NCBI GenBank assembly: GCA_018806985.1
Contig: JADANN010000371.1
Coordinates: 1-64,000 of the forward strand
Reading direction: 5' to 3'
Length of the DNA: 64,000 nt
From: Angiostrongylus vasorum
Lineage: Eukaryota > Nematoda > Chromadorea > Rhabditida > Metastrongylidae
Part shown: positions 11,810 through 21,924 of the stretch, one piece after another
How positions within the stretch are numbered: position 1 is the first letter of the stretch
How the letters are laid out: every line of letters begins with the position of its first letter
Notes under the pieces: generated by a model
The model's database searches: none
What the model was told of the DNA's origin: nothing
What the model saw: the letters and a program-made list of their open reading frames with translations, nothing else
Made by a program: the position numbers and the translations under genes

Positions 11810-12400
11810 AGTAGTTTTGTAATCACTGCAAGAAATATGCACATGATTAAAGAAAGACTCTTAAACTTTCGTTGTGTTCATGACCCATGATTTATCCCAG
11901 AAGACTTCAACATCGTCATTTTCGACACCTATATTTGGCATGCTGAGAAGAAGCACATGGTTTCTAAGAGGCTAGCATCCGAACTCACCATACAAATCCT
12001 CACGAACTCCGGAACAACGTCACAACCTGAAATTGCTGCCATCCCTCTGCAGCTCTACTGTCGTTGAAGTGAACAGAGTGAACTGTATAATCAGCAACCT
12101 TTTCATCCGCACTATTGCAAACATAATACAGAAACTGTGTGAGAGAGAAAGTTTATTCCATCATAGCTTGCTGATATGATTGTTCTTTCGAGAAACAAGA
12201 ACTCACTCACTACCCACAGACAATGTCGTTTTATTTTCTAGATCATGTGGAGAGATTAGATATTGCTTCCCAACGTTCCACGACCACATCGTGTCTATTA
12301 GGTGTTTCTGGGTGTCAGACTGCGATGTACTTGATACTTGACACTTGACTGGCCCGTCCTCACTGGTTGTGCGAGCTCCAGCATAATGCGTGCTGTTCAA
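11810..12400. other. No gene recognised; contains a 14-bp inverted repeat
   Basis: AT-rich sequence without a convincing frame. At 12334-12347 atacttgacacttg occurs, and its exact reverse complement caagtgtcaagtat lies at 12405-12418, separated by 57 bases. A ttcaagtatcaag-like string also appears near 50.55 kb, so this may be the edge of an old repeat. Confidence 0.35.
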
Positions 12401-14088
12401 GTATCAAGTGTCAAGTATTTTACTAGTTCACTTCTCAATCGCTTATTTCCATTCTCAATTTTAGTATGCTTTGAAAGGCAAGATCTCGAGACAGAAGAGT
12501 TTCATGTTTCATCATTTTGCGAAATTTTATCGCTATGGACTTTGTTTCGTTAAAGATCATGAGAGGCAATCGCTCCGAAACGTCATTTTATGTGCGCTAC
12601 TGCAAATGAAAGTTTTTTCAGAGACGTAAAGTCTACAACTGCGATTTAAAAAAGAGATTTTTTGTTTTACATATTGGCCCTGCTTCTTCTGGAACCTAAA
12701 GATCAACTACAAGTCATGTTATTAGAAACGAGGAAAAAAAAGAATGCTTTGTATTCAGAGCACTCCATAAGAGAGCCTAACAGTGGCGACTGCTGTGGTA
12801 CGACTTCACATTTCACCCGAAAAAAGGTATTGTTGAGAATGCCACTGTCAAAAACAACCAACCAACTAAAAAATTATTCAAAGTTTTTCCTCTCTTAATT
12901 AATGTTTTAGGGAAAAATCAAAGGCCCGTTACTTAAATAGAAAAACGCTGCGGCGAAAATCGGCAGGCTGCACTTTTCTCCCTCTGTTGGTAAGAGGCTG
13001 AATATAATTAATGTGATTGTAATTTCGCTTATATCATCGAAGGTTTATTGGTCTGCAGACATTTCCATTAGTAGATCGAACCATTTTATCAAATCACAAA
13101 ACTGCTACTCAGGAGAGGACATTTCACCCGTCCTTGTTCTGAAAGACGTTCTGCTAGCGAATCCACCCTGAATAATTAGGAATTATTCTAAAAATCATCT
13201 AGGTTTTAATGCGACTCGCTTTCCAGTGATAGTTGAATAGTTTTGAAAGCCTTTTCTCAAGTGCAATATTTTATTATCAACTCTCCTTCTCTAAATGTAG
13301 TACTTTATGTTTCCCGAGGACGAATGACAAATCGGAAGCGCCATCGGAGCTGTGTCATCGTCGTTCTGTTTTTGGGACTTCTCTAGGCGTTGAATAAAAC
13401 TAAATAAGCCATTTCGAATCGATTCAATTGAATTGCTAACCGGCGAGCAGTTTTGTGGTATAGCGCTGTTATGGTTTGAACGCAACAATTCCGTTTGTCG
13501 GCGAATCTCAGAGAATGGAGAAAAACCACTAAGCTACCAAGTTTCCACCTGAGATCCCTGCGAACACTTTATATCACTTCGAAATCACAACAGCTGCAGT
13601 TTTTATCACACTCTGCCAGTGTTCAAAAGCAGTAGATTTAGGGCAAATAATATTTTTTTTACGTAGCTTGGTTTCCTTTTATCAAGACTGGGTGTAACGG
13701 AATTCCAACCCCCTGTGTGTATGGTTGTCCTACCCCATGCGAGTGACTGCCGAGTGTTATTAACGGTTGTCGTTTAGTTCTGTGGTATACCGTTAAGAGA
13801 AATTGGCACCAACTTTTTTGAATTAGATTTACTCGTACTACTTCGACAAAATTGCTACAATTGTGTTAAATACCTCGTTTCTAGAGTTCGTTGCTTTTGT
13901 ATGTAGAATCATTGCTCTCAAAACGAAAATGCGAGTAGAAGGCAAGCCGAGACAAGAAACATTTTTGGAGACCTGAAAACACTTTCATTTCGATGCAGTA
14001 AAAGCTTTTCCTGAATTAAATGCACTTTCAATTTCTGTAGGAATTGCAAACTTTTAAAGTTCTTTCACTGAAAATATTATTAACTTCA
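12400..14088. repeat. Inverted repeat IR2, left arm
   Basis: The reverse complement of 17928-19615 aligns along this whole stretch. Landmarks are gaaacgtcattttat with gcaaatgaaag (outer part), gggaaaaatcaaaggccc (middle), the R5 repeat, and attggcacca to gaaaatgcgagtagaa (inner part). No coding frame is shared. The inner edge coincides with the truncated 3' edge of a minus-strand PLE. The arms have drifted apart, with many indels. Confidence 0.75.
13290..13500 (-). repeat. Dispersed repeat family R5 copy in IR2 left arm
   Basis: On the minus strand it carries tgctcgccggttagcaattcaa, matching the plus-strand copy at 18.56 kb in the other IR2 arm as well as the copy near 22.8 kb. It was therefore present before the IR2 arms were made. 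Confidence 0.5.
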
Positions 14089-14633
14089 CCGTTTTATAGC
14101 TATTCTTACTTCATCGCTAATAAAGGGCAGCATAAAGAAGATTTTGTTTTAGCCAAGTGTTTGGGCTTGGAGCGTCGCTCTCCTTTTAAACATATCTCGT
14201 CGCGTTACAATTTCGTAGCCATTGGAGAAGGCTATTTGCCGAGTCAAGTTGCGCGATTCTTCCTTTAGTTCCCTGGTTGTGCACACTGAGGTGGCTGTTC
14301 GAAACATGTTTCTCACAAGCGCCCTCTTTGTGTGTGAAGGGTGGGAAGAGAGGAAATGAACAGAGGATCTTGTTGTTACCTTTGCTTTCGGTACCACTTT
14401 GTCAAGCAACAGCTACCTGATAGGTTTATTTGAACCTTTAGAAACGGAAAGCCAGTTTCTTCTCGGTTTTTCTCGAGGGAACTTAATGTACTCAGACTGC
14501 CTGTTCAATAATTCAAAGCATTTGCCCATCTCCTTCTGCGTGAGAAGACGATAAAACAGTCATCTACATGTTTGCAGTAGAGTAGTGGCCGGAGATCGAG
14601 AACAGTAGCTTCTATCCTAGACATAAGCACAAT

Positions 14634-14811
14634 CCTTAACATTGTGTTTATGTCTAGATTGTGACTTATTATTTGTAGATTTTATTGTGTAGATTGCAGT
14701 CAACTTGACTTTTCCAAGCTCTGAGGAAGGCGAAATCCGCCGAAACGTCAGCCTGTGCGTAAATAAAGAAATAAAATAACACCTCGTGTTTGCTAAAGAG
14801 AAGTAGGAAGT
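14634..14811 (+). mobile_element. Ribozyme-bearing PLE terminus inserted into P2 with an inverted copy of the target
   Basis: It splits the P2 RT gene between motifs B and C and carries only terminal sequence: gattgcagtcaacttgac, a ribozyme module, aataaagaaataaaataacacc and gtgtttgct. To its left, attgtgtttatgtctag (14641-14657) is an inverted copy, with one mismatch, of the adjacent target ctagacataagcacaat (14617-14633). The 12-mer ccttaacattgt at its left end is also the reverse complement of acaatgttaagg at its right end. A snap-back or template switch during integration would give this. Confidence 0.65.
14713..14756 (+). ncRNA. Hammerhead-ribozyme-like module
   Basis: Reads aagct, CTGAGGA, a hairpin (aggcgaaatccgcc), GAAAC, GTC, agcctg. 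The core boxes are intact. Helix I has only three clear pairs here (gct with agc). Helix III is limited to the bases of AC/GU without a loop, so cleavage would need a partner molecule. Confidence 0.6.
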
Positions 14812-15767
14812 ACAATGTTAAGGCATGGTGCCAGTCGTTGAACCACTGCCAACCCCCTTATTTGCGCGAAAAATTCCTCAGACCATCTGAAAGTCGAGCA
14901 GTTCAGGCACTCCTTTAAGGGAGCCATTAGCTGCTGGATGGACAAACCATGCATATTTATTCTTCCTTCATGTTCAACAAGAAGTTCGAAGATGGCTTGC
15001 ATTGCGGAGTCATTCGATACGTTGATGTACAGCGCGGTAACGTCGAAGGAATCCATCACGTACGCGTTATTTGGAGGCGCGTTACGTAGACGTTCTAGAA
15101 ACACGGTGTTTGTGAGGTGAGCTGGAATGTGGTTAAGCAACTGGGTAAGTATTAGGCTTAAAAACCAGGTTATTCTATCCGTCGGCTCGTTTACACAGCT
15201 GATGATGGGTCTAACCTTAAATGATGACGGATTTGTTGACGCAAGATCATCAGGTGATACCAACTTATGTGTTTTAATAAGTAGGTATACGACGGGGAGA
15301 TATTGGTTTTTCAATTTTGAAGTGCGAAATAACCGTTGATTTTAAACCTGCAGCCTTTGCCACACTGACCCATTGATGGTTTAACTTTCGGTGTTGACTT
15401 TCACACTCCTTTTCAGAGGATGGGCGATAGGGTGTAGCATCACTAAGATGTTCCTCCGTTATCTCGACATTCAGCTGGCAAGGAATAACTATGAACTCTC
15501 CCCCGTAATCACTAACAGACAGTCTTATAGTTTTTCGAGTTTATTAATTTTCCAATTTCTCGCATGCCACATTTTTGTGCGGATGTAAGGTTACAGATAA
15601 ACTTCCTATTGCGATAGTGATTAAGGATCTTGAGAATGCCGTCCGGAAACATGCGGAGTTTTATGACAACTCCGTCGTTAGGGTCCTGCTGTCTAAAAAA
15701 GCGTTTTAGGGAAAGGTGATGGTGATAGTGTCGCCGGCTCTTGATTTTATCCGTATTTGATGTTTCT

Positions 15768-16039
15768 AGGGCGCGTGTGGCACAATGGTGGGAAGCGCCA
15801 CTGAGACACCCACGTGGAATCGATTCTCCGCGCCCATGGCTCACCGAGCCTTCCATCCCTCCGAGGTCGGCAAGTTGGTATCGGACTTGTCTAGGAGGAT
15901 AGCAGCACTGGTTCGATACAGCGGCAGGCCACCGCGAGTCATTGTAAAGGCCAGATATGCATTCAATTACTTCCAACGATGCTTAATGAAGTCGAATGCA
16001 TGGCGCATCCCTCAGGGGATTGATCAACGCCGAGAGCTT
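15768..16039 (+). mobile_element. tRNA-like SINE S2 with a 14-bp target-site duplication
   Basis: Flanked by perfect direct repeats of tatttgatgtttct (15754-15767 and 16040-16053), which define a 272-bp insertion into P2. The head is tRNA-like: an A-box-like tggcacaatggtgg and a B-box-like gaatcgattctcc, as expected for an internal RNA polymerase III promoter. The body includes cctccgaggtcggcaagttgg and ggtatcggacttgtc, shared with several copies in the window. It has no coding capacity and would depend on an RTE-type enzyme for mobility. Joining the two flanks restores the PLE N-terminal reading order, which supports the call. Confidence 0.85.
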
Positions 16040-16299
16040 TATTTGATGTTTCTTGTTTAGCCTGATAGCGGAGTCGATCTTGGGACTCATAAAGGTTTCA
16101 TGCCATGCTATGCAGGGTCGTTTTAGAAATTGGCTGTGAAGGTGCGAAACTTGGGCTCAATTTTAATACCGAGCGCACACTCTCAGGTATTGTTATGTCC
16201 CCAATCACGGTGATCCTTGATTTTCTTGGTGCATTATCAACCCTGTTTTGACTAATATCTGCTATTATATATACACATATACAGATTAAAAAAAAGCCA

Positions 16300-16740
16300 T
16301 GGAAAATCGTTTTCAGCAACGCGTCGAAAAGCGAAAAGAAAAAAAAGAAAAAATCTTGAACCAGTCACCGGTGGAGAGCTGGCGAGAATTACGATTCCTC
16401 CCATAAATCTCAACATCGTCAAGGACTAATACGGATGTCTGCTAGAAATTAAGGAGGATTTCTCTCTTTCCTTCTTCGTGCATACAATTTTTTAAGTGAA
16501 ATTCTTTTTATAAACGGTTTGGAATAAAAAGCCTGATGTATTGTTATCTCAGGTTCTGGGAAGCAACAGCGATTAAAAAAATTTCGAGTTCTTCAATAAA
16601 GAGTGCCAGAGCTGTTGCTGGAATGATTCAAACACCCGCAGAAATAACGTGGTAATCTGTGCTGCTTGTGGTTCGCAGTGATGAGATTACCACTTGAATG
16701 CCAAGCAGCTTTCCTGGTAACCTCATAAATTCGCTCGGTT
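16300..16740. other. No gene recognised
   Basis: AT-rich, with a short AT-rich dinucleotide-like run near 16.26-16.28 kb and A-rich strings near 16.33 kb. No frame with recognisable features. It separates P2 from an R5 repeat copy. Confidence 0.35.
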
Positions 16741-16744
16741 CTGC

Positions 16745-17170
16745 ACCGAAAACTTGATAACTACTGTATCTCTTTGCATTGGCTGAAATTCGTCGGTTTG
16801 CTACGGTGTCGCATTGAGACCGCAAGGGGAATGCTGTACCGGAACAGCTCGTCGCCCAGCAATGCAACGAACACGATACAGAGCTTCTTATTCTGCTTTG
16901 ATAAACTTTCATAAGAAACTATTAGAAAGGGCGATAGTTCCACAGCGCTCATGCTGCTGTCGATTTGTCATCTTCGCTGTGGCAATACACTGCATCACAT
17001 TCCAAGTCGGAAAATTTACAACAACATATTTGGTTAGATGAAGCTTCATACAGTCGATAACTAGCGTGAAGCAGTTCGAATGAAAACGCAAGTGCTTCCC
17101 AGAAGTGTTTTCCCTTCCTTTCCCGTGGAGCTGCAAGTATGTTTTTCAGAATGACACGTTCGAGATATTT
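16745..17170 (+). repeat. Dispersed repeat family R5 copy
   Basis: Resembles 18.52-18.90 kb and 22.70-23.09 kb in the same orientation: a cagctcgtcgcccagcaatgcaa block, a middle block ending tacagtcgataactagcg-like, and gcaagtgcttcccagaa near the end. Frames differ between copies, so I do not call a protein. Confidence 0.5.
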
Positions 17171-17174
17171 TTTT

Positions 17175-17925
17175 GAGCAAAAGTTGTGTCAGCTGGTCGA
17201 TGCGTCCTGCCTACTGTAAAAAATATTGGTTAAAATTGAGAGCATAAAATTAAGATACTTTTGCGAAATCAAATGCGGTAAAAGCATTGCTTTTAAAGCC
17301 TAAACAGCAGTGAGGAGTTCCTTTTTGCCAAGACGAACTGACGGGATCACGATGAAGTTTATTTCGAGAAACGTTGAAGAGAACGAGTCATTGTTTCTAA
17401 GAAGTGGAAGCAGGTGTCTGATTATTCTAGATTTTGGTTAAATATATATACATTTATAAATTCTGTACAACGGATGTGCACCTGTTGTGGACTGTTTCTG
17501 ATTACGAATTACCGCTCATCGATGTGGGGTGAGTTATCTCAACAATGAGTTGATCCTAACTGAATGAGGCACCGTCAATCCGGCAATATACTTTATTATC
17601 TTTCTATTCGAGCTAGTAGCGAAATAAAACGAAAAAAAGTTTAGGTAAGTAAAAGAACTTTTACATCTTTATGTCGTTAGTCAATCCATCTAGAGACATG
17701 GGAACGGTCCCAAAACTAAACCGTTATGGAATTATCATAAATTTAAAGCTCATTCTCAGTGTTCGTTATATGACTCGAGAATACTGCGATACAGAAAAAA
17801 TAGAACCCATTTACAAGGTTTTAAGAAAATTTGCAGTTGTCCGCTCCCATGGAGAGTGGGTGGCGCTGACGTGAGCAGGAAGTGGTACAACACCGGTGTA
17901 AACCAATGTCTTCAAGGTTACACTA
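17175..17925. other. No gene recognised
   Basis: AT-rich spacer containing only short frames. It abuts the inner end of the IR2 right arm. Confidence 0.35.
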
Positions 17926-17927
17926 TA

Positions 17928-19615
17928 AATAGCAAAGTTAATATTACATTCATTGAAAGATTTTCAAAAATTTGCAATTCGTACAAAAAGCGAATGTGTA
18001 TTTAATTCAGGAAAAATATGTACTGCATCGAAATGAAAAGGTTTTCAGGTCCAGAAATGTCTTTTGTGCCTGCTTGTTTTCTACTCGCATTTTCGTTTTG
18101 AGAGCAACGATTTTACATACAGAGGCTAAGAATTCTAGAAATAAGGTATCTAACACAAATGTAGCGTTCTATCGATGTGAAAAGAGTAAATGTGATTCAA
18201 AAAAATGGTGCCAATTGCTTTTAACAGCACGCCACACAACTCAACGACGACTTTTCATAACACTCGGCAGTCACACGCATGCGCTAGGCCACTACCAGTA
18301 CACAGCCATTTGAATACCCTTTACGCCAATCACGATAGAAAAGGAGCTACGGTACAAAAAAAAAGCAGTACTTGCTCTAAACTTACTGCTTTGGATACGC
18401 TGGATAGTGTGGTAAAAAACTCTGACTGTTCTGATTTTTGAAGTGATATGAAGTGTTCACAGGAATTTCAACTCGAAATTTGATAGCTTCATTTTTCAAA
18501 TACTTTCACTATTTTCTAAGATCCGCGTGCAAACGGAATTACGCTATTAAAACACCAACAGAGGTCTGTCGCAGAACTGCTCGTCGATTAGCAATTCAAT
18601 TGAAACGATTCGAAATGGCTTACTCAGCTCTATTCATCGTTCATAAAAATCTCGTTAACACAATGTTACAGCGATGGTTGCGCTCCCTACTTGTCATCCA
18701 CCCTTGGAAGCATAACGCCTTACATTTAGAGTCGAAAAGTTTACAATAAAACATAGCTGTTGAGACAAAGCTTTACATAATTCGACTGTCACTGGAAAGC
18801 AAGTCGAATGAAAGTCCAAATGCTTTGCAGAATAATTCCTATTTATTCAAGGTGGATCTGTCATGAGAATGTCTTTCAGAATGTGGACGATAGAAACATC
18901 GTTTTCTGAATGGAAATTCTGTGATCTGATGAAAGGTCTCAATCTACTGTTGGGAAATGTCCGTGCGCAAATAAACTTGCAATGATGAAGGCGAAATTGT
19001 AATCACAGTAATTATGGTGATCGTCAAACCAGCAGAGGTAACAAAGTATGGATATCCGATGCTCTCCGGAAAGGGCCTTTGATTTTTCCCAAAACCTTAA
19101 TTAAGGGAGGAAAAACTTTAACTATTTCAACAGCTGGTTTTGACAGTGCCATTCTCAAGAAGTGGCTTTTTTTCGGGCGATCGATAAATCGGCCGAAGTC
19201 ATACGACAGTAGTCGCTACTGTTTGGCTCTCTCATCGAGTGCTTTGTAATACGAAGCATAGTTATTCTTTCTTTTTCGTTTCTGACAGCATAACTTGTGG
19301 TTGCTTTTGGGTTTAAGAGAAGGAGGAGCCGACATCTAAGGCGAAAAATGTTTTCGGTGAACCACTAATCACAAGACCAAGAGTGAACTTTTACGTCTCC
19401 AAACGAACTTTCATTTGCAGTTCTGCATATAAAATGACGTTTCAAACCAATACTGCTCTTGGTCTTTCACAAAACAAATTCATAACGATAAAAAATTAGT
19501 GAAGCGAATAACTCTCTCTTGAGATCCTTCCCTCAAAAACATACTGAAATTGACATTTAACTAAGGAAATAAGCGTGTAAAAAGTGGTGTAATAAGATAT
19601 TCTTTTGCAAGAAGA
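17928..19615. repeat. Inverted repeat IR2, right arm
   Basis: Reverse complement of 12400-14088 by eye along its full length. It includes an R5 copy at 18.52-18.90 kb and, near its outer end, aaaatgacgtttcaaacc. The spacer between the arms is about 3.8 kb and is mostly the P2 element and an R5 copy. Confidence 0.75.
18520..18900 (+). repeat. Dispersed repeat family R5 copy in IR2 right arm
   Basis: Carries gaactgctcgtcgattagcaattcaattgaa split over two short strings, cgattcgaaatggctta, and a tail with agtccaaatgctttgcaga. A plus-strand frame of 98 codons crosses it but is not kept in other copies. Confidence 0.5.
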
Positions 19616-19825
19616 AAAGAGGCCCGTCTTAGTAACGAAGATTTCGGAAGCCGATTGTCATAGTTAAGTTAATCTTGAACTTCTGACTAGTGTAATGGTC
19701 CTTCTAATAAATTTTCCACATCCTCAAGTTGTTCCACAATTTTCATTAATAAGTTCATAACAATAACCTCGCGCGCTGTTGTCTCTACTAGCGAAAAGCA
19801 ACTGTGCTCGAAAAAATATTTAACT

Positions 19826-20362
19826 CGTCGTATTCTTGTTGAGCAAAAGCGAGGCGTTAATTTGTTTTTTTATTCACGAACAAGCTGACGTTTCGGCGGA
19901 TTTCGCCTTCCTCAGAGCCAGGAAACGTCAAGTTGGCAGCAATCTATTCGGCCAAACACCTTTATAAGCAAACCAAGGAAACACTAAACCAAGATTTCAA
20001 TCACATTGAACACAGATTTGCACACTCACCGCTTTCTATGAGGCTTCCACAGAGTATGTCGCGTGGAGATTAACCGCATAGAACTCGCATGGAAGCGTAA
20101 TATACCCCTCCCATCAAAATAACAGCCTTATGTACTGCCCAAAATCAAGCGTGATAATGAGGCATTCTTCCCTGAGGGTTCATTTTCGGATTTCTGGAAT
20201 TAATCCAGATCGCCTCGAGAGTTTTGCACGCTTGTGTTCTTGATTCCTGTGCGAGGATCGTGACACGTACTTCAAAGTTCTCCCCGTTATGTCTCTGGGT
20301 CCTATGCGTGCCTAGTGGGGGTATTTGGTTTACGTTTGCCGACTAGGTGTTCTTTTATGAAT
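19826..20362 (-). pseudogene. Penelope-like element 3' fragment P3
   Basis: Minus-strand coding remnants correspond to the end of the GIY-YIG endonuclease and the conserved C terminus (LSRRSGLIPEIRK, then REECLIITLDFGQ), followed by untranslated sequence, a ribozyme-like module and the PLE terminus with tcaacaagaatacga in reverse. The element stops abruptly at the border of the SD2 second copy. Unlike other inverted fragments here, it has no forward PLE beside it; the SD2 block lies there instead. Confidence 0.75.
19881..19922 (-). ncRNA. Hammerhead-ribozyme-like module
   Basis: The minus strand reads ggct, CTGAGGA, a hairpin (aggcgaaatccgcc), GAAAC, GTC, agcttg. The last string pairs with the upstream tggct-type sequence. 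Core boxes are intact apart from the extra A that every copy has before helix II. Confidence 0.6.
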
Positions 20363-20544
20363 TTTCTACACATTTATTCATGCCAATTCATAAGCACTCA
20401 GATACCTCCGACAGTTGATTTACGACCATAACAAAATTAAGGTTGACAAAAATCGAAATCTAATGAAGATTGAAAGACTTAAGAAATTAGAAAAGGTGGT
20501 GATATGAGCATTCAGTGCATATATGGCTTCATAGTTTACTACCT

Positions 20545-20975
20545 TTTTGAAATTGAAGCTGGGAAAAGTTTACGGGAATGTATAGCTGTTACAAACAATA
20601 CACGGCTTTAGCTCTCGTTTAAGCTGACGCTCGCAGATGCACTCATAAAGTGCGGTGCAGATGGACCCGTTGGCAATGATCGAAACACTCTGTCCACCTG
20701 TCCACCACACGTTGCCTCATCGCTATCGACCAATTCCCTATGACGGTGTTGGTGACCTTCACAGATTCTTTCCCTTCGACATGGAAATTGTCTAAAAAAC
20801 GTTCAAACAGCGGGAGTTTCATCGATTTTGTGCTGCACAGCGAAAATGAGACCGATATTCATTCCTGAGTTAAAACATAACACCAGAATTTGTTATACCG
20901 CACGTCGCCGTTGTCGTACTACTGACGACGATGCAGTGCGGCATCATCGCACAATGGAAAGTGCAAGTGACTTCT
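20545..20975 (-). pseudogene. Decayed last exon of the secreted-protein family, relic 2
   Basis: Near duplicate of the relic at 3.15-3.58 kb, with the same MMPHCIVV start on the minus strand, the same ttgcac in place of the ttgcag acceptor, and further indels in the NWS block. The shared lesions show it was already dead when SD2 was copied. Confidence 0.7.
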
Positions 20976-21194
20976 TCATTCAAACCTTTGTTTGCATTAA
21001 ATACTCACAAAAATAACAAATTAGCTTTTATTGGTGTTTTTTTTTGTTTTTTTCCCTTTCTGTATTACTACATAATAAAGTGGTTTGTATGAAAATACTG
21101 CGTGTTTTCTTTGGAACAACGATGAGAATTTTTCTAGCAATGGTTTATGTCTCTTCAGTTATCCAACACTTTGTTCTAATAAACGCGACGTTCT

Positions 21195-21365
21195 TGACAA
21201 CGAGCGGATAGCACAGTAGTAGTGCTGCCGTTCATAAAGGGCACGGTGTTGGCTCGAGTGCGCTTCAAGCTTGCCAAGCCCCCTCATTAAGTCGGGAATG
21301 GAAAATTGGTACCAAAGTTGTCTGGAAATATCCCAATTTCCAAAATATAAGAAGCAACTCTCTAG
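21195..21365 (+). repeat. tRNA-like SINE copy S1'
   Basis: SD2 duplicate of the SINE at 3.79-3.97 kb, with the same gatagcacagtagtag head and aattggtaccaaagttgtctgg-type body. It was copied with the segment, not by retroposition. Confidence 0.5.
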
Positions 21366-21436
21366 CCTGCCCTTCCAATAATCAATGAAGTATCGACTGT
21401 ACTAGCATCCAGCAACATTAATAAAGAACACGACAG

Positions 21437-21912
21437 TTTTAGGATCGACTTTCTATTAAGGTCGTCATTGCATTATAAATTCGTCGTTTTATTTCTCAGC
21501 AATCACGAGGTTGTTAAAGAGCATACGTTTACTTCCATACGATAACACATTTACAGCACAACCGTAGCTGACGTTGCCGCAGAAGTGCTTTCTTCAGAGC
21601 CTGGAAGGGCACACTAATACGCAACTCACTATATCAAGCGCTTCAGTAACACACAGAGAATGATGAGAATCTAAACTGCAGTCACATGGCGAACAGATTC
21701 TCGAAAAAACCCACCGTTTTTTCTTACGTGCCTTCCACTGAGAAAGAGCCGCAGATCAGCGTCGCGTATGGTTGACGACTGCGCCTCACCCTCAACGAAC
21801 GATACGAAGGTAAAGGGCGAGATCACGCGTGATCTCGGGGCATTCCACCCGGCTGTTCATTCTAGAGTTTTTGGCATTTATCCGAAAACCCTCAAAAAAC
21901 TTGCGCGTTGGT
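21437..21912 (-). pseudogene. Penelope-like element 3' fragment, inverted member of composite P4
   Basis: Minus strand: C-terminal peptide MNSRVECPEITRDL preceded by FEGFRINAKNSR, then an untranslated region with a ribozyme-like module, ending with the terminal aatagaaagtcgatcc block. It meets the forward PLE directly near 21.92 kb. The same sequence occurs at 4.04-4.52 kb through SD2. Confidence 0.75.
21565..21605 (-). ncRNA. Degenerate hammerhead-like module
   Basis: Minus strand: aggct, CTGAAGA, a changed stem region, then ggcAAC, GTC, agcta. The GAAAC box is lost and helix II no longer pairs well. Counterpart of the module at 4171-4210. Confidence 0.4.
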
Positions 21913-21924
21913 GTTGCCGCGTCG

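Larger units (their letters stand above)
14090..16290 (-). pseudogene. Penelope-like element P2, 3' truncated, carrying two nested insertions
   Basis: Minus-strand order: an N-terminal block (SPSFAPSQPISK, PKIDSAIRLNKKH), interrupted by a SINE; then LKRFFRQQDPNDG; an RT with VRPIISCVNEPTDRITWFL, SFDVTALYINVSNDSAMQ (motif A) and GLAVVQRLAP (motif B, its Gly replaced by Val); then an inserted PLE terminus; then LLYCKHVDDCFIVF (catalytic YxDD read as HVDD); then a thumb region ending at SDEV..AIKR. The GIY-YIG endonuclease and the element's own terminus are missing. Frameshifts occur near 15.35 kb and elsewhere. The nested insertions show it is older than the SINE and than the inserted PLE terminus. 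Confidence 0.85.
20363..21912. repeat. Segmental duplication SD2, copy 2
   Basis: High similarity to 3000-4520. It carries relic 2 of the secreted-protein exon, a SINE copy and a minus-strand PLE 3' end, in the same order. The border on the right is the switch to a forward PLE at about 21.92 kb. Confidence 0.75.

Noticed and set aside
12334..12418. 14-bp inverted repeat as a terminator or MITE end
   Set aside because: The 57-base spacer, the absence of a target duplication and a partial echo at 50.55 kb suggest only an old repeat edge; the evidence is too thin.
15768..15845. A functional tRNA gene in the SINE head
   Set aside because: Box-like elements are present, but a complete cloverleaf does not form by eye, and the unit is a SINE insertion with target duplication.
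15512..15976. A 154-codon minus-strand frame
   Set aside because: The first half is antisense of the SINE at 15768-16039, the second half is PLE N-terminal domain. The SINE's target duplication proves that the fusion is accidental.
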